Position numbers and translations under genes: made by a program. DNA of 64,000 nucleotides from Cannabis sativa. Its lineage: Eukaryota > Streptophyta > Magnoliopsida > Rosales > Cannabaceae. The notes beneath the pieces were generated by a model. That model saw only the letters and a program-made list of their open reading frames with translations, had not been told where the DNA came from and did no database searches. This document shows, piece by piece, positions 26,601 through 38,600 of the stretch; position 1 is the first letter of the stretch, and every line of letters begins with the position of its first letter. The stretch is from positions 15,562,001 through 15,626,000 of the forward strand of contig NC_083603.1 of the NCBI RefSeq assembly GCF_029168945.1. Direction: 5' to 3'.

Positions 26601-29600
26601 CGAGGTTTTCGGCAACTATTAAAATATATTTATGATAATGAGCTATAAGAAAGCGAGATGAAGACTTTTTACGTGGTTGGGGCGTTAATGAGCCTTAGTC
26701 CACGAGCCACTGCTATTAATGGATGTGTTTAATACAGATTCTACACTTGAGAGGATGTTTTTCTCTTTAATACAGAGAATGTTCTTGGTGAGTTTTTTTC
26801 TCTTCTTGCTCTTTTGCAACCAAGATTCTCCGACCCCCTTAAATGAGCTTTGAGGGGGTATTTATAGTGTTTTGGTGGGGTAATCCCTAGGATTGTTCTT
26901 ACACATGTATCTGTAAGTATCCATAAAGTTGGGCATTTCCGATGAATATACCATGGGTGATGCATGGTCAAATCCCTAGGTGCTGTAGGGCTTTTATGGA
27001 GAATGTCCTTTTTGTCTTATGATTGACGTGACTCTTCGCAGAGTAGCCGTCGCTAGACTTAAATGATCATTACTGTAGCGCTGCTGTTTGGGGGTTGTGC
27101 CGTCAGACTTTATTGCGTGTTACAGTCCCAACACGCTTCCTCCCATGCAGCATTAAATGCGACTTGATTTCTCGGGAGAGACCTGACACATCCCGGAGAG
27201 CCTTCACGCTATATCGGCTTCCAGGAGTAACTTGTATTCCGGGTGTCTCCTCCGGGATCCATGTTAATAGCGCTTCCGGGTGGCATAAAAAGACTTAGCA
27301 AATCCTTCCAAGTTATCTGATCCACGTGTCCCCTCTTGACTGGTCCACGTATTTTGGGCGAATTTTGGAGCAACATTTACCCCCCAAGCCTTGTTTACTT
27401 AGTAAAAATAAACTAAGGCTTGTTCGAGTGTCTCCGGTTGACCCCTCGTTTCCCTAGCTCGAGCCTCGAGCGCGTGGGGGCACATTAAATGATGTTATTT
27501 AATGCAGCAATATGCTTGTTCGCAGGAATGTTTCCAGCCGCCTCCTCGGTCTTATGATACGACTTGGGGGCGCGTGAAGGTGTGTCTAATAATGGCATTA
27601 AATGCGGCGATTCACTTTTGCAGAGGTCGATTCGTTTCACGCCCCATGATTGATGCGGCGCATTGATGGTGTCAGACGGATACTCAAACGTTTCCACCGC
27701 CTTAATGGTAGATTGATCTGGTCCGTTGATCTCTTGGGAATTCGAATCGTGCGTTTCCCTCACCATACGATTGGTAGGTGAAGACGCCTGTTCCTCATGC
27801 ACTTTTGCCTATAAAAGCCACCACCTTTCCTTCATTTTGGTTACTTTCCATTCCTTGCCATTTCTGCTCGAATTTCTCAGAAAGAAAATTTCTCGAAGTA
27901 GCACAGACTGCTTTAACACTTAAACACATCCTTTAATTTTCCAGTGTTCGGTTTTGCCAGTGCTTCTCAACTATCACTCAACCATACCCAGTACCCCCAG
28001 TTCAACAATCAACTGTAAGTTTCTTGCATCTTTAGATAATCACATGCTTACATTTACTTTGTTCGTTTTCTGGGTTCGCACTTAGAGATTTCTGGGTGTG
28101 TGATTGTTTAAGTTTTTCGAGCTCTGCTTTATGTTTACTACGTTAGTTGTAGAGTCGCCATTGTCATGCCTCTGTTGTAGGCGTACAGCTTTGTTTGAAG
28201 AAGGCCATGTGTTCTTCGATTAGCAATTGCTTAGGGCATAGGAAGACTTTTCTCTTTTCTTTTCCTTTTTGCAAAACCACTTTTCTGCGATTTTACTGCA
28301 CCCGACACTTGTTCAGGGATTCTCTCTTGAGTTTCCCAGGCGAGACGTGTCCGGAGGGGGCCTCTTTCCAGCGGTTAGGGGACCCCCACTCCCTTTTTTC
28401 TGATTTAGGGTTTGGTATGGGGCCTAACTGCTGGTTTTTTTTTTTTCTTTTGTCTTTCTCAGAACATAAAATGTCTGCTTCTGGCTCGAAGTCTTCGAAG
28501 AAGAAAGGGAAAAACATAGCCACCCTGGAGGAGGTTTCTCTGGGACCTGTTGCCCAGGAAGGGTACAAGTCCCGTGCCACTGGTTGGGAAGCGGCCGAGC
28601 TTCGGTCGACCCTGACTTGCCCTCACCAGCTGGAGAACATCATTAATGTGGCTGGGATCAAACCTTCTACCTCAGGGACCTTCCACCGGCCTCCTCGTGA
28701 CTCGGAGACGCCTAATCACAACTATGACGGCTTCGGGGCTTGGAGTCAGACCCACTTGATGGCCGGTGCCATGCTCCCGCTCCAAGATTACTTTGTGAAT
28801 TTTCTTGTTTTTGTCGGCCTTGCGCCATACCAACTTATTCCTCAAGCTTACCGCCTGCTCTCAGGCTTATTTATTTTTTACACCGCCCGCTGAGGGGCTC
28901 CCGGCCGGCGAAAATTTTATATTTTTATGAACTTGTATCCGTCCCCAAGAAAGGGGACAAACTTAAGGACGGTTTTTATGGGTTCTGGATCCACCCTGCT
29001 AACGAGGGGATGGTTCCATATAATAGGCAGACTCATGTTAAGGAGTACCGCCACCGATTTTTCTTCTCCTCCGGGTTCAGGGCCGTGGACCATCCGGAGC
29101 TTCTCACGGAGTGGGTGCGGATCCCACCTTACCAGCGGACGCTCCCCACTCAGGCTTTCCTTCGAAGGGCCCAAGCCTTCGCCTCCTACGACCATGCCGA
29201 TCTTGATGTCGGGGGCCTGGTCACCACAGAGAATTGTAGAAAGGCTAAACTTATCCTTTCTCATCAATCCGTGGATGACTCCAACCTCTCCAAGGTCATC
29301 TGCCCTAATGTGAGGGCGCCGGTTGCGGAGAAGGCCTTCCGGGATGAGCTCATTGCTACGGCAGAGAAGAAGTACCAAGATTATCTCTACCGGAAGGCCC
29401 AGGAGAAGGCGTATTCTAAGGCCCAAGCTGCCTCTGGGAGAGGGCTTCGCGTGGGGAGTCCGGTGGTGCGAAGGAGCCAAGCCATCGGCGGGAAGTCCGA
29501 GGCAAAATTTTTTGACAAGATTCTTCAAGAAGAGATTGGGGGTCCTTCCGCCGGGGGGCCCTTCGTCTTGAAGGTTCTTCGAGAACCGTACTTCCCGGCC

Positions 29601-32600
29601 TCGGCCTTCGGCCCACGAACCAAACTCGGGTGCTCCTGGTGCTAGCACTTCCGGTGCTGGTGGTAAGTCTCCCTTGATAATTCGCTATGTTCCTTCCGTT
29701 GATGAATATACCAGTCATAGGCCCATAGGGTTTGACGAGCGTCTCCGTAGGTTTAAGATGCCGTCGACCCGGTGGGGGGATCATTTGAAGGAATTTTATT
29801 TTACGAACTTAGGAGATTACCTAGGTCGGTCCCGGATGGGCTCCGGTCCTCCGGAACCTATTCCCTTAGGTCCGTCGGCTTACATAGCGTCCAGCTGGTT
29901 TCGGCCCTCGGACAGTTATCTCGGAGATGATGCTGCCAGCATTAAAGTTCGGGACTTTGCTAGGGCCGAATTAGGAAGTTCGGGTAGGAGTAGTTTATTT
30001 GCTGCACCTTTTATAAGCAGTTTCTCACGAACTTCTAACACTTGCTTGTTTTATTGGAACAGGTACCTCCATGGATGCCATCCTGGAACAGCTTGCCGGG
30101 GTCCATACTCCGGTGGCTCCTCCGGCTTTCACCTTCTCTCCCCCGGCCCCTTCCTTGAAGGTTCCTTCCGGCGCTCCTCCCGAAACCATTGACTTAGTGG
30201 ATGACGAGGAGGTGCTTCCGGGAGAAGGCCAGGGGAAAGGGTGGGACTTCTCGGAGGAAGCCGCCGAGGGTGCTGGAGAGCCTCAAGCCCTTCCAGTGGT
30301 AGCAGAGGAGGACGAGGAGGAGCCTGAAGTGGCTCTGATTCGCAAGCGTAAGGGCAAGATGATTGCCCAGGACGAGCCGAAGAGGCCTCGGAGGGCCGAC
30401 ACTCCCGCTCATGGCCTAGACAGCGGGGTTTCTCCGATGGAGGAAAATCCTGCTCCTCCTCACATTGATCTTACCCCGATTCCGGGGGATGAGGTGAGGC
30501 AGGAGCTTCGCATAGCCAAACACAACTACGCTATGGACGAGTACTCCCGGGGATATGCCGAGGTGGAGGCCCTTAGGAGGATTCTGCGAGCTGAGGTTGA
30601 GGCGAGCATCGCCCATCCGACTATCATGATCCGTGGAACCTCAACCTGGATCCTTTAACAGACTGGTTCCGTCCCCTCCTAGGGCCCACTTTGGCTCCCT
30701 TTGCCGCGGAAATGACCGGTGAGTTCGCTTCCCAGCTTACACGCTGTGCGCCCAAGCGGTTTGCCACTTGCGCTTCCCTGAACTCCATCTTCCAGGTCCA
30801 GGACCTCAGCCATTCCCTCACAGTGGTAAGTACTTGGCAATTTCTTGCGTTTCCTTTTTGGCGTTCGTATTTTGTTTTCTTCCTTTGAGAAATTTTTCCT
30901 TATACCCCGTTATGGTTCAGCTTGCAGCTGAGGCTGGTCGCCTCTCCAGGAACATTATAAACCACGGCTTCGCTCTGTCCGACTTTGGGGACATGAACGA
31001 CGTCAAGAAGGTCCTCCAAGACCTTACAGCGGAGAGGCAGATCTACCAGGAGGCTGCCGAGCGCCAGAAGCAATGGCCAAGGCCAAGGAAGAGAAGGCCA
31101 AGGCTAAGGAAGAGGAGGCCACCGGAGGGAGGCTCGGGCGGAGGCCATGATCCAGCCGAGGCCCGGCGGAGAGGCAGGATGGAGGCCCATCATCAGGAGG
31201 AACTAAGGGCTCAAACCGAGGCTGCCGAGAAGGCCAGGCGAGATCTTCGGGAGGCCAGGGAGGCTTTGGATGAAATGGCCGCCAAGGTGAGGTCTCTGGA
31301 GGAGACTCACCAGTCGGATATCGAATCCAAGGCCGCTCTAGCTGCGGAGTTGAAGGAGCTTCGGGACTACAAAGATCAGTCTACCAGGAAGGCCAAGAGG
31401 GCCGAGCTCCTTTCTCTCGTCTCCCGCGCCGGTGCCCGAAGCGCTTTGATGACGGTGTCTACATGGCACGGGCCACCAACGATCAGAGTATCAAGCTCAC
31501 TTTTTATCCCAAACCCGAGGACATGATTGCCAAATTTCGGGAAAAGAAGAAGAGGCTTGATGCTGAGCTTGAGGCACGGATTGGACCTCGTCTTCCACCG
31601 CGGGCTGACTGAGCTGCCATATTATTGACCCAGATTTTACCCGTTCTTCTTATAACTCTTTTTTTTTTGTTTGTACATATTTGCTGCTGCCTTAGAACAA
31701 TTTACATACAGGCGGCAGCTTTCATTTGAAGGGGAGACAATTTAAGGCCTGTCCCCGGGCCATTTACATGTGTATGACCTACCCTTTGGGCTAGGATATT
31801 TTTTTTTTTTATTTATATATATATATGCGATCTTTTTTTTTTGACCTGCCCTTTGGGTCAGGATATTTTACTTAGCTTGACCTGCCCTTTGGGTCAGGAT
31901 ATATTACTTAGCTTGACCTGCCCTTTGGGTCAGGATATTTTACTTAGATTGTTTTTGTTTGTCCGTGCGGTATACCCTAGTACCCCCCTGAGTGGCATAG
32001 AAACTTTGTTTTTAAGGCACTCAGTTTTATTTAATATAGAGGAGGCATACATTTGGACGGTACAAACCCTTTGAACAAAATCTAAGTTTAATTTGCTACT
32101 GGTAATATTTTCTGAGGTGATCGGCATTCCAGGCTCTTGGGACAGTAGTTCCGTCCATTCTTTTCAGTTTGTAAGTGCCAGAACCGATTTCGTCCTCGAT
32201 TTCATATGGTCCTTCCCAATTTGGTCCAAGTACCCCCACTCCGGGTTCTTGGGTGGCTGGGAAGACCCTTCTTAGGACCATATCCCCAATAGCGAATTTT
32301 CTGTTTTTAACCTTGGAGTTAAAATACTTGGTCACCTTCTTTTGATAAGCGGCCATCCGTATTTGGGACTCATCCCGGAGTTCTTCGACTTGATCCGCAG
32401 CTTCTTGGAGCGGGGCACGATTGGTGGCGGATCGTAAGTCGTCCTCATGTGGGATGGGAATAATGTTTCCACCGGGACCATTGCTTCACAACCGTACGCC
32501 ATTGAGAACGGCGAGTGACCGGTTGTGGTTCTGGGGGTCGTCCGGTAGGCCCACAATACCCTTGGCAATTCTTCCGCCGCTATTTTTACAGCAGCTTTCT

Positions 32601-35600
32601 TTTTCAAGGTGACCTTTAGGATTTTATTGATCGCTTCCGCCCGTTGTTTGTTTGAGGCCGGGCAACCGCGGAGAAGCTTTTCACTACTCCGTGCTGGTTG
32701 CAAAAGTCAGTAAATTCCTCGCAATCAAATTGCTTTCCATTGTCTGAGACTATTTTGTGAGGCAAGCCGTATCGACACACTATGTTTTTAATAACAAAGT
32801 CCAACGCCTTCTTAGCAGTTATTGTCTTCATAGGCTCAGCCTCTGTCCACTTGGTGAAGTAGTCTACTGCTACTATTGCATACTTTACTCCTCCTTTTCC
32901 CGTAGGTAGAGATCCGATGAGATCTATGCCCCAGACCGCGAAGGGCCAGGGGCTGGTCATCAAAGTGATCTCATTTGGAGGAGCTCTCGGTATGTTCGCG
33001 TACCTTTGGCACGAGTCACATTTCTGGACATAGTCTATACAATCTTTTTTCATTGTTGGCCAGAAGTATCCCTGCCTCAATATTTTCTTTGAGAGGCTGG
33101 GTCCTCCCGTATGATCTCCACAACCCTTCATGGACCTCCCGCATGATTTGTCTAGCTTCGGGGTCCGATACACACCTTAAATAAGGCATGCCGAGTCCTC
33201 TCCGTAGAGAATTTGATCCATCATTACATAACGATGAGCCCGATATCGAATCTTTCGAGACAGTGCCCTCTCTTGGGGCAACTCACCTGTGGTTATGTAT
33301 TTCATGATGGGGACCATCCAGCTGGGTTCTTGCCCAACCGTTTGTGTGGTCTCTTTTATTTTGATGCTTGGCTCTGCCAAGCGTTCCACTGGTACTACCC
33401 CTAGCTCTTCAATTTCGCTATCCGAGGCTAACTTAGCCAGACAGTCCGCGTGAGCGTTCTTTTCTCGGGGGATTCTTTCTATTTTATAGTCCGTGAACTC
33501 GTGGAGCAGTTCTCGGACTATTGTTACGTACGCGGCCATCCTTTCGCCGCGAGTTTGGTATTCTCTGGAAACTTGGTTTACGACCAGCTGAGAATCGCTG
33601 TAGACTTCCACCCTCTTGGCTCCTACAGCTTTAGCCAATTTTAGCCCTGCTATCAGGGCCTCATATTCGGCTTCATTATTCGAAGCTGTGAAGTTGAATC
33701 GGAGTGCTGCCTGGAGCCGCAGCCCAGTAGGTGATATCATAGCCACTCCGGCTCCTGAACCGTTTTCATTAGAAGCTCCATCCACAAATACTCTCCAAGT
33801 GGGGATGGGTGGCTCCGGTGTATTAGCTGTTGCCTCGGCTTCGTTACATTCGGTGATGAAGTCCGCCAAGGCTTGGCCTTTTATGGAAATCTGGGGCACG
33901 TAATGTAAGTCGAACTGACTCAGCTCCATTGCCCACTTGAGGAGTCTTCCGGATGCTTCAGGCTTCTGGAGAACTTGCCGGAGTGGGTGATTGGTCAAAA
34001 TTCTGATCGGATGGGCTTGGAAGTATGGTCTCAACTTCCGTGAGGCCATCAGGAGGCAGAATACTAACTTTTCAATAACCGGGTACCTTGTCTCGGCCCC
34101 TATCATGCGTTTACTAACATAGTACACGGGGTGCTGAATTTTTTCTTCCTCCCGGACTAGTGCAGCACTGACCGCATGCTCGGAGTCGGCCAGGTAGAGG
34201 AACAAGTCTTCTCCAAGGACGGGTTTTGACAGGATAAGAGGCTTAGCCATGTGGTCTTTTAACCTTTTGAATGCCTCCTCGCATTCATCTGTCCATTCGA
34301 ACTTTTGGCATTTCTTCAGTATGTTGAAGAAGGGTATGCACTTGTCCGTGGACCGTGAGATAAAGCGGCTCAGTGCGGCTACCTTTCCGGTCAAACTTTG
34401 CACGTCCTTATGTTTCTTGGGGGATGGCATGTCCAGGAGAGCTTGGATTTTTTCCGGGTTTGCCTCGATCCCCCTTTGGCTGACTATGAAGCCCAGGAAT
34501 TTTCCCGACTTGACCCCGAAGGTGCATTTTTTCGGATTGAGTTTCATGCCGTATCTCCGGACGACATCGAAACATTCCTCTAAGTCGCTTGCATGACTGT
34601 TGCATGCTTTGGATTTGACGAGCATGTCGTCTACATATACTTCCATGTTTCGTCCCAGGAGGCTTTTAAACATCCGGTTAACCATTCTTTGATAGGTTGC
34701 TCCGGCGTTTTTCAGTCCGAAAGGCATGACTAGGTAACAGTATACCCCCTTATCGGTCCTGAAGCTAGTGCACTCCTGGTCTGCCGTATGCATTTTTATT
34801 TGGTTGTACCCAGCATAGGCATCCATGAAAGATAGCAGCTTAAACCCGGACGTGGCGTCCACCATCTGGTCGATCCTGGGCAGCGAAAGCGCTCCTTTGG
34901 GCGAGCTTTGTTTAGATCTGTGAAATCTATACAAACCCGCCAAGTCCCGTTTGGCTTGGGCACCAGGACCGGATTGGCTAGCCATTCCGGATAGTATACG
35001 TCGCGGATCATGCTATTGGACAAAAGTTTATCCACCTCTTTCTCTAAGGCCTCGGCTTTCACCGAGTCGAGCGGGCGTCTCTTTTGCTGTACAGGGGGCA
35101 GGTCCGGGTTGACATTGAGTACATGGGTGATGACATGAGGGCTGATGCCGGTCATGTCTTCTTGGCGCCATGCAAAAATGTCGATGGCGCCCTTCAGTGT
35201 TTTTATTATTTTATCTTTTTCCTCCGGATCTAGGCTTCTTCCTATCCGGAGTACTTTGGTGGAGTCGTCGTCGCACACTGGTATCTCTTCGACGTCCTCC
35301 ATTGGTTCTACGACCCTTTCGGATCCTATGCGAGGATCCAGCTCGTCTTCTTCAGCCTTCTCTACTTCAGGGGGCCCCCGGACCATGAGTACTGGCAAGT
35401 GGGTGGCAACGTTGTAACATTGCCTGGCCTCTCCTTGATTTCCCCTCACCGTTCCGACTCCGGCTTCACGGGTAGGGAATTTTAGGCATAGGTGTCGGAT
35501 TGAAGTTATTGCACCAAAGTCGACGAGGGCGGTCGGCCCAAGATTGCGTTGTAGGTCGTTGGGCGGTCTACCACCACGAAGGTGCAATACTTGAACGTGC

Positions 35601-38600
35601 TCTGGGGGGTATCCGGGCACAGGGTAACTGGGAGCCTGACTTTTCCCATCGGGATTAGCGTTGTCCCGTTAAACCCTGTGAGCTGCGAGCCGCTAGGAGA
35701 GAGGTCCCGGTCGGTCAACCCTATCGCAGAGAAGGCTTCTTTGAAGAGCAAGTTCACGGAACTTCCATTGTCAATCAGGACCCTAGCCACCACTTTATTT
35801 GCGATGGGGGCTTCTATGACCAGCGGGTCGTGATGAGGAAAGCGCACCGTCTTGGCGTCTTCTTCCGTGAACGTTATGGGTTGGTCCATTAGTCGAGGCC
35901 TTTGAGCTGGGAGTTGAGTGACCTCCCACACCTCACTGTGTCTTGCGGCCTCGGCATATCTCTTTCGCTCCTTTTGAGTGTTTCCTCCGATATGGGGACC
36001 TCCGGAGATCATGGCTACCCGTCCATTAGGCCGGGGCGGTAGTCCGGGTATATGCTGGGTGTCACTGCGGCGGAGCAAATGGAGGCAATACTCCCGCCGT
36101 ACCCCCGGTGTTCCCGAAGGCATACCCCCGCCACCCGCCCCCGGTTAAGGTGGGGCAACCTATTTTTGATCCACTCATATGAGGTGGCCCAAACGGATCG
36201 CATTCTCAATCTCATCTTTGAGATTTTTACACTCGTTGGTGTTGTGGCCAATGTCGTTGTGGTACTCGCACCTTTTACTCGGATCTCTCCGGAGCCGTCT
36301 CTCGTACAATGGCCGGGGTCTCCGTAGTGCGTATTCGCCTTGTGGCAAAATATACACGTTCCCGAGAGTCCGTGAGCTCGTGTACCGGGTGTATTGGGGT
36401 GTGTACCCCTTCTTTTGGCGCTTCTCTCCGTTCGAGTCTTGCCACTTGGAAGACCTTTTGCTTCTCGACCCTTGGGTAGGGCCTGTTAAGCTGGCGGTTG
36501 GGGCAGCCTGTAAAGGGGTCCGTCCATTCACCCCGGACGGGTTGCCGTAATGGGAAGATGCCGGGGGCAAAGCTTGGCCTCGTCGAATCCGGAGTAGCGT
36601 AGAACCGTATGCCACTTATCGGAGGGGTCGCGGTCGGGACGCACCCGAGGGCGATACTCCCGGCATGTATCCCGCTATCCCGTGGGATAATAGCCTCCGT
36701 AAGCCACGATCCGGGCTTCTTCGAGGTTAATATATTTTTGGACTCGCTTCGGAAGTCCCGAAGGCTAGCAGCCGCCTTCTTGCCGTAATTCGTTCCGAGA
36801 AGGGAGTCCGGTGCGGATTCCAGCTTGGAGAAGCGCAAGCTGTTGTCCGTCGTCGACCTTCTTGGTCTTCGAGGCTTCCTCTCGGAACCTCTTGATGTAA
36901 TTCTTCAAGGTCTCGGTGGGCAGTTGCTTGATGTTGGTCAAGGCACTAACCTCCAAGTTGACCTTCCTGGCGGCGACAAATTGTCTCCGGAAGTTGGTTT
37001 GGAGTTTGTTCCAACATCCCACCGATCCTGGTTCCAATTTCTTGAACCATTCCTCTGCCGATCCGCTCAGAGTGAGGGGGAAGCATAGGCATTTGGCGTC
37101 ATTGCTGACCGCATGACTGTCATGACTCGGTTGAATCGTGACAAGTGATCACTGGGGTCGGAGTTCCCAGTATATGCCGCCATCTCGGGCATCTTGAAGT
37201 TTTTAGGGAGCTCCGCCTCCAGGATATGTTTGCCACAAGGCTCCCGATCCTCACTGTCCGAGTCGGAGTCATCTTCCTTCTGCCTCCGGGAGACTCGGGC
37301 AATATCTTTTCGAAGTATGGCAAGCTCTGCCATAATCCCTTCGTTTACAGTACCCGAGGAGACTGCGGGTCTGTATCTTTTTTGGTCAAGGTGATCCCGG
37401 AGGTCACCTTGATTCCCATTGATTTGATTTCTCAGATCAGTGGGTGGACATCTCTGTCCTCCTCTTCCTCTACCCCCTGGTTCCTGGTGCACGGAAACGC
37501 TTTTCTGGTCCCCTCGATCCTGAGGGCCAAGACTCCCTCTTTGGGGCTTGCCCCTCTGCGGACCTTTCCCTTTAGGGAAATCCGAGCGGACCTTTCGCGG
37601 ATCCTGCGCCTTTTTCTTTCGACCAAAGGCAGAAGTAGGGTTTTTTGCTTGGTTTTCCTCAGCAGGGTGCCTTATAGGGCTAGGTTCCCTAGGCCTTTGC
37701 TGCTGGGAATTAGGCGAAGACGTCGCTGGCTCCCCGTCGAGTCCAGCGGCCATCGCCTTGGGATGCACGTGAATACCAGCTACCTCCATGGCTTTCTGCA
37801 TGGCTAGCATCACCTCATGCATCTTTTGATTTTGCACTTTCTGAGCTTCGATCTCAGCTTCGTGATCGATAGCTTTTTGTCTGAGGAGCACCAGCTCTTG
37901 GTAGCTTCCATCATCGTAAGCGTACTAGTCGAGGTGTTCCTCGTGGTTTTCATCTGGAACTTCTTCCTCGGACTCCTCTGCTGCCCTTGAGGCTACATCT
38001 TCCTCATTGGGATCTTGGGCGTCTTCTAGAGGGCGAGGATGACGTGTAGCTCTTGTCTCCACCATTATCGTGAAGTTAGATGCTTGTTGTGAAGCAGCTT
38101 TCCTCAGCTCTCAATGAAAGCACCAAAATGTTGACCGAGGTTTTCGGCAACTATTAAAATATATTTATGATAATGAGCTATAAGAAAGCGAGATGAAGAC
38201 TTTTTACGTGGTTGGGGCGTTAATGAGCCTTAGTCCACGAGCCACTGCTATTAATGGATGTGTTTAATACAGATTCTACACTTGAGAGGATGTTTTTCTC
38301 TTTAATACAGAGAATGTTCTTGGTGAGTTTTTTTCTCTTCTTGCTCTTTTGCAACCAAGATTCTCCGACCCCCTTAAATGAGCTTTGAGGGGGTATTTAT
38401 AGTGTTTTGGTGGGGTAATCCCTAGGATTGTTCTTACACATGTATCTGTAAGTATCCATAAAGTTGGGCATTTCCGATGAATATACCATGGGTGATGCAT
38501 GGTCAAATCCCTAGGTGCTGTAGGGCTTTTATGGAGAATGTCCTTTTTGTCTTATGATTGACGTGACTCTTCGCAGAGTAGCCGTCGCTAGACTTAAATG

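Noticed and set aside
28917..29648. 243-codon minus-strand frame within the convergent gene.
   Set aside because: It is the shadow of the plus-strand gene, which has the splice sites, domain similarity and codon pattern; GC-rich sequence leaves open shadows.
35145..35417. Plus-strand Ser-rich open frames opposite the Gypsy RT and protease.
   Set aside because: Mirror frames of gag-pol; the same appear opposite copy 2 (59584-59856).
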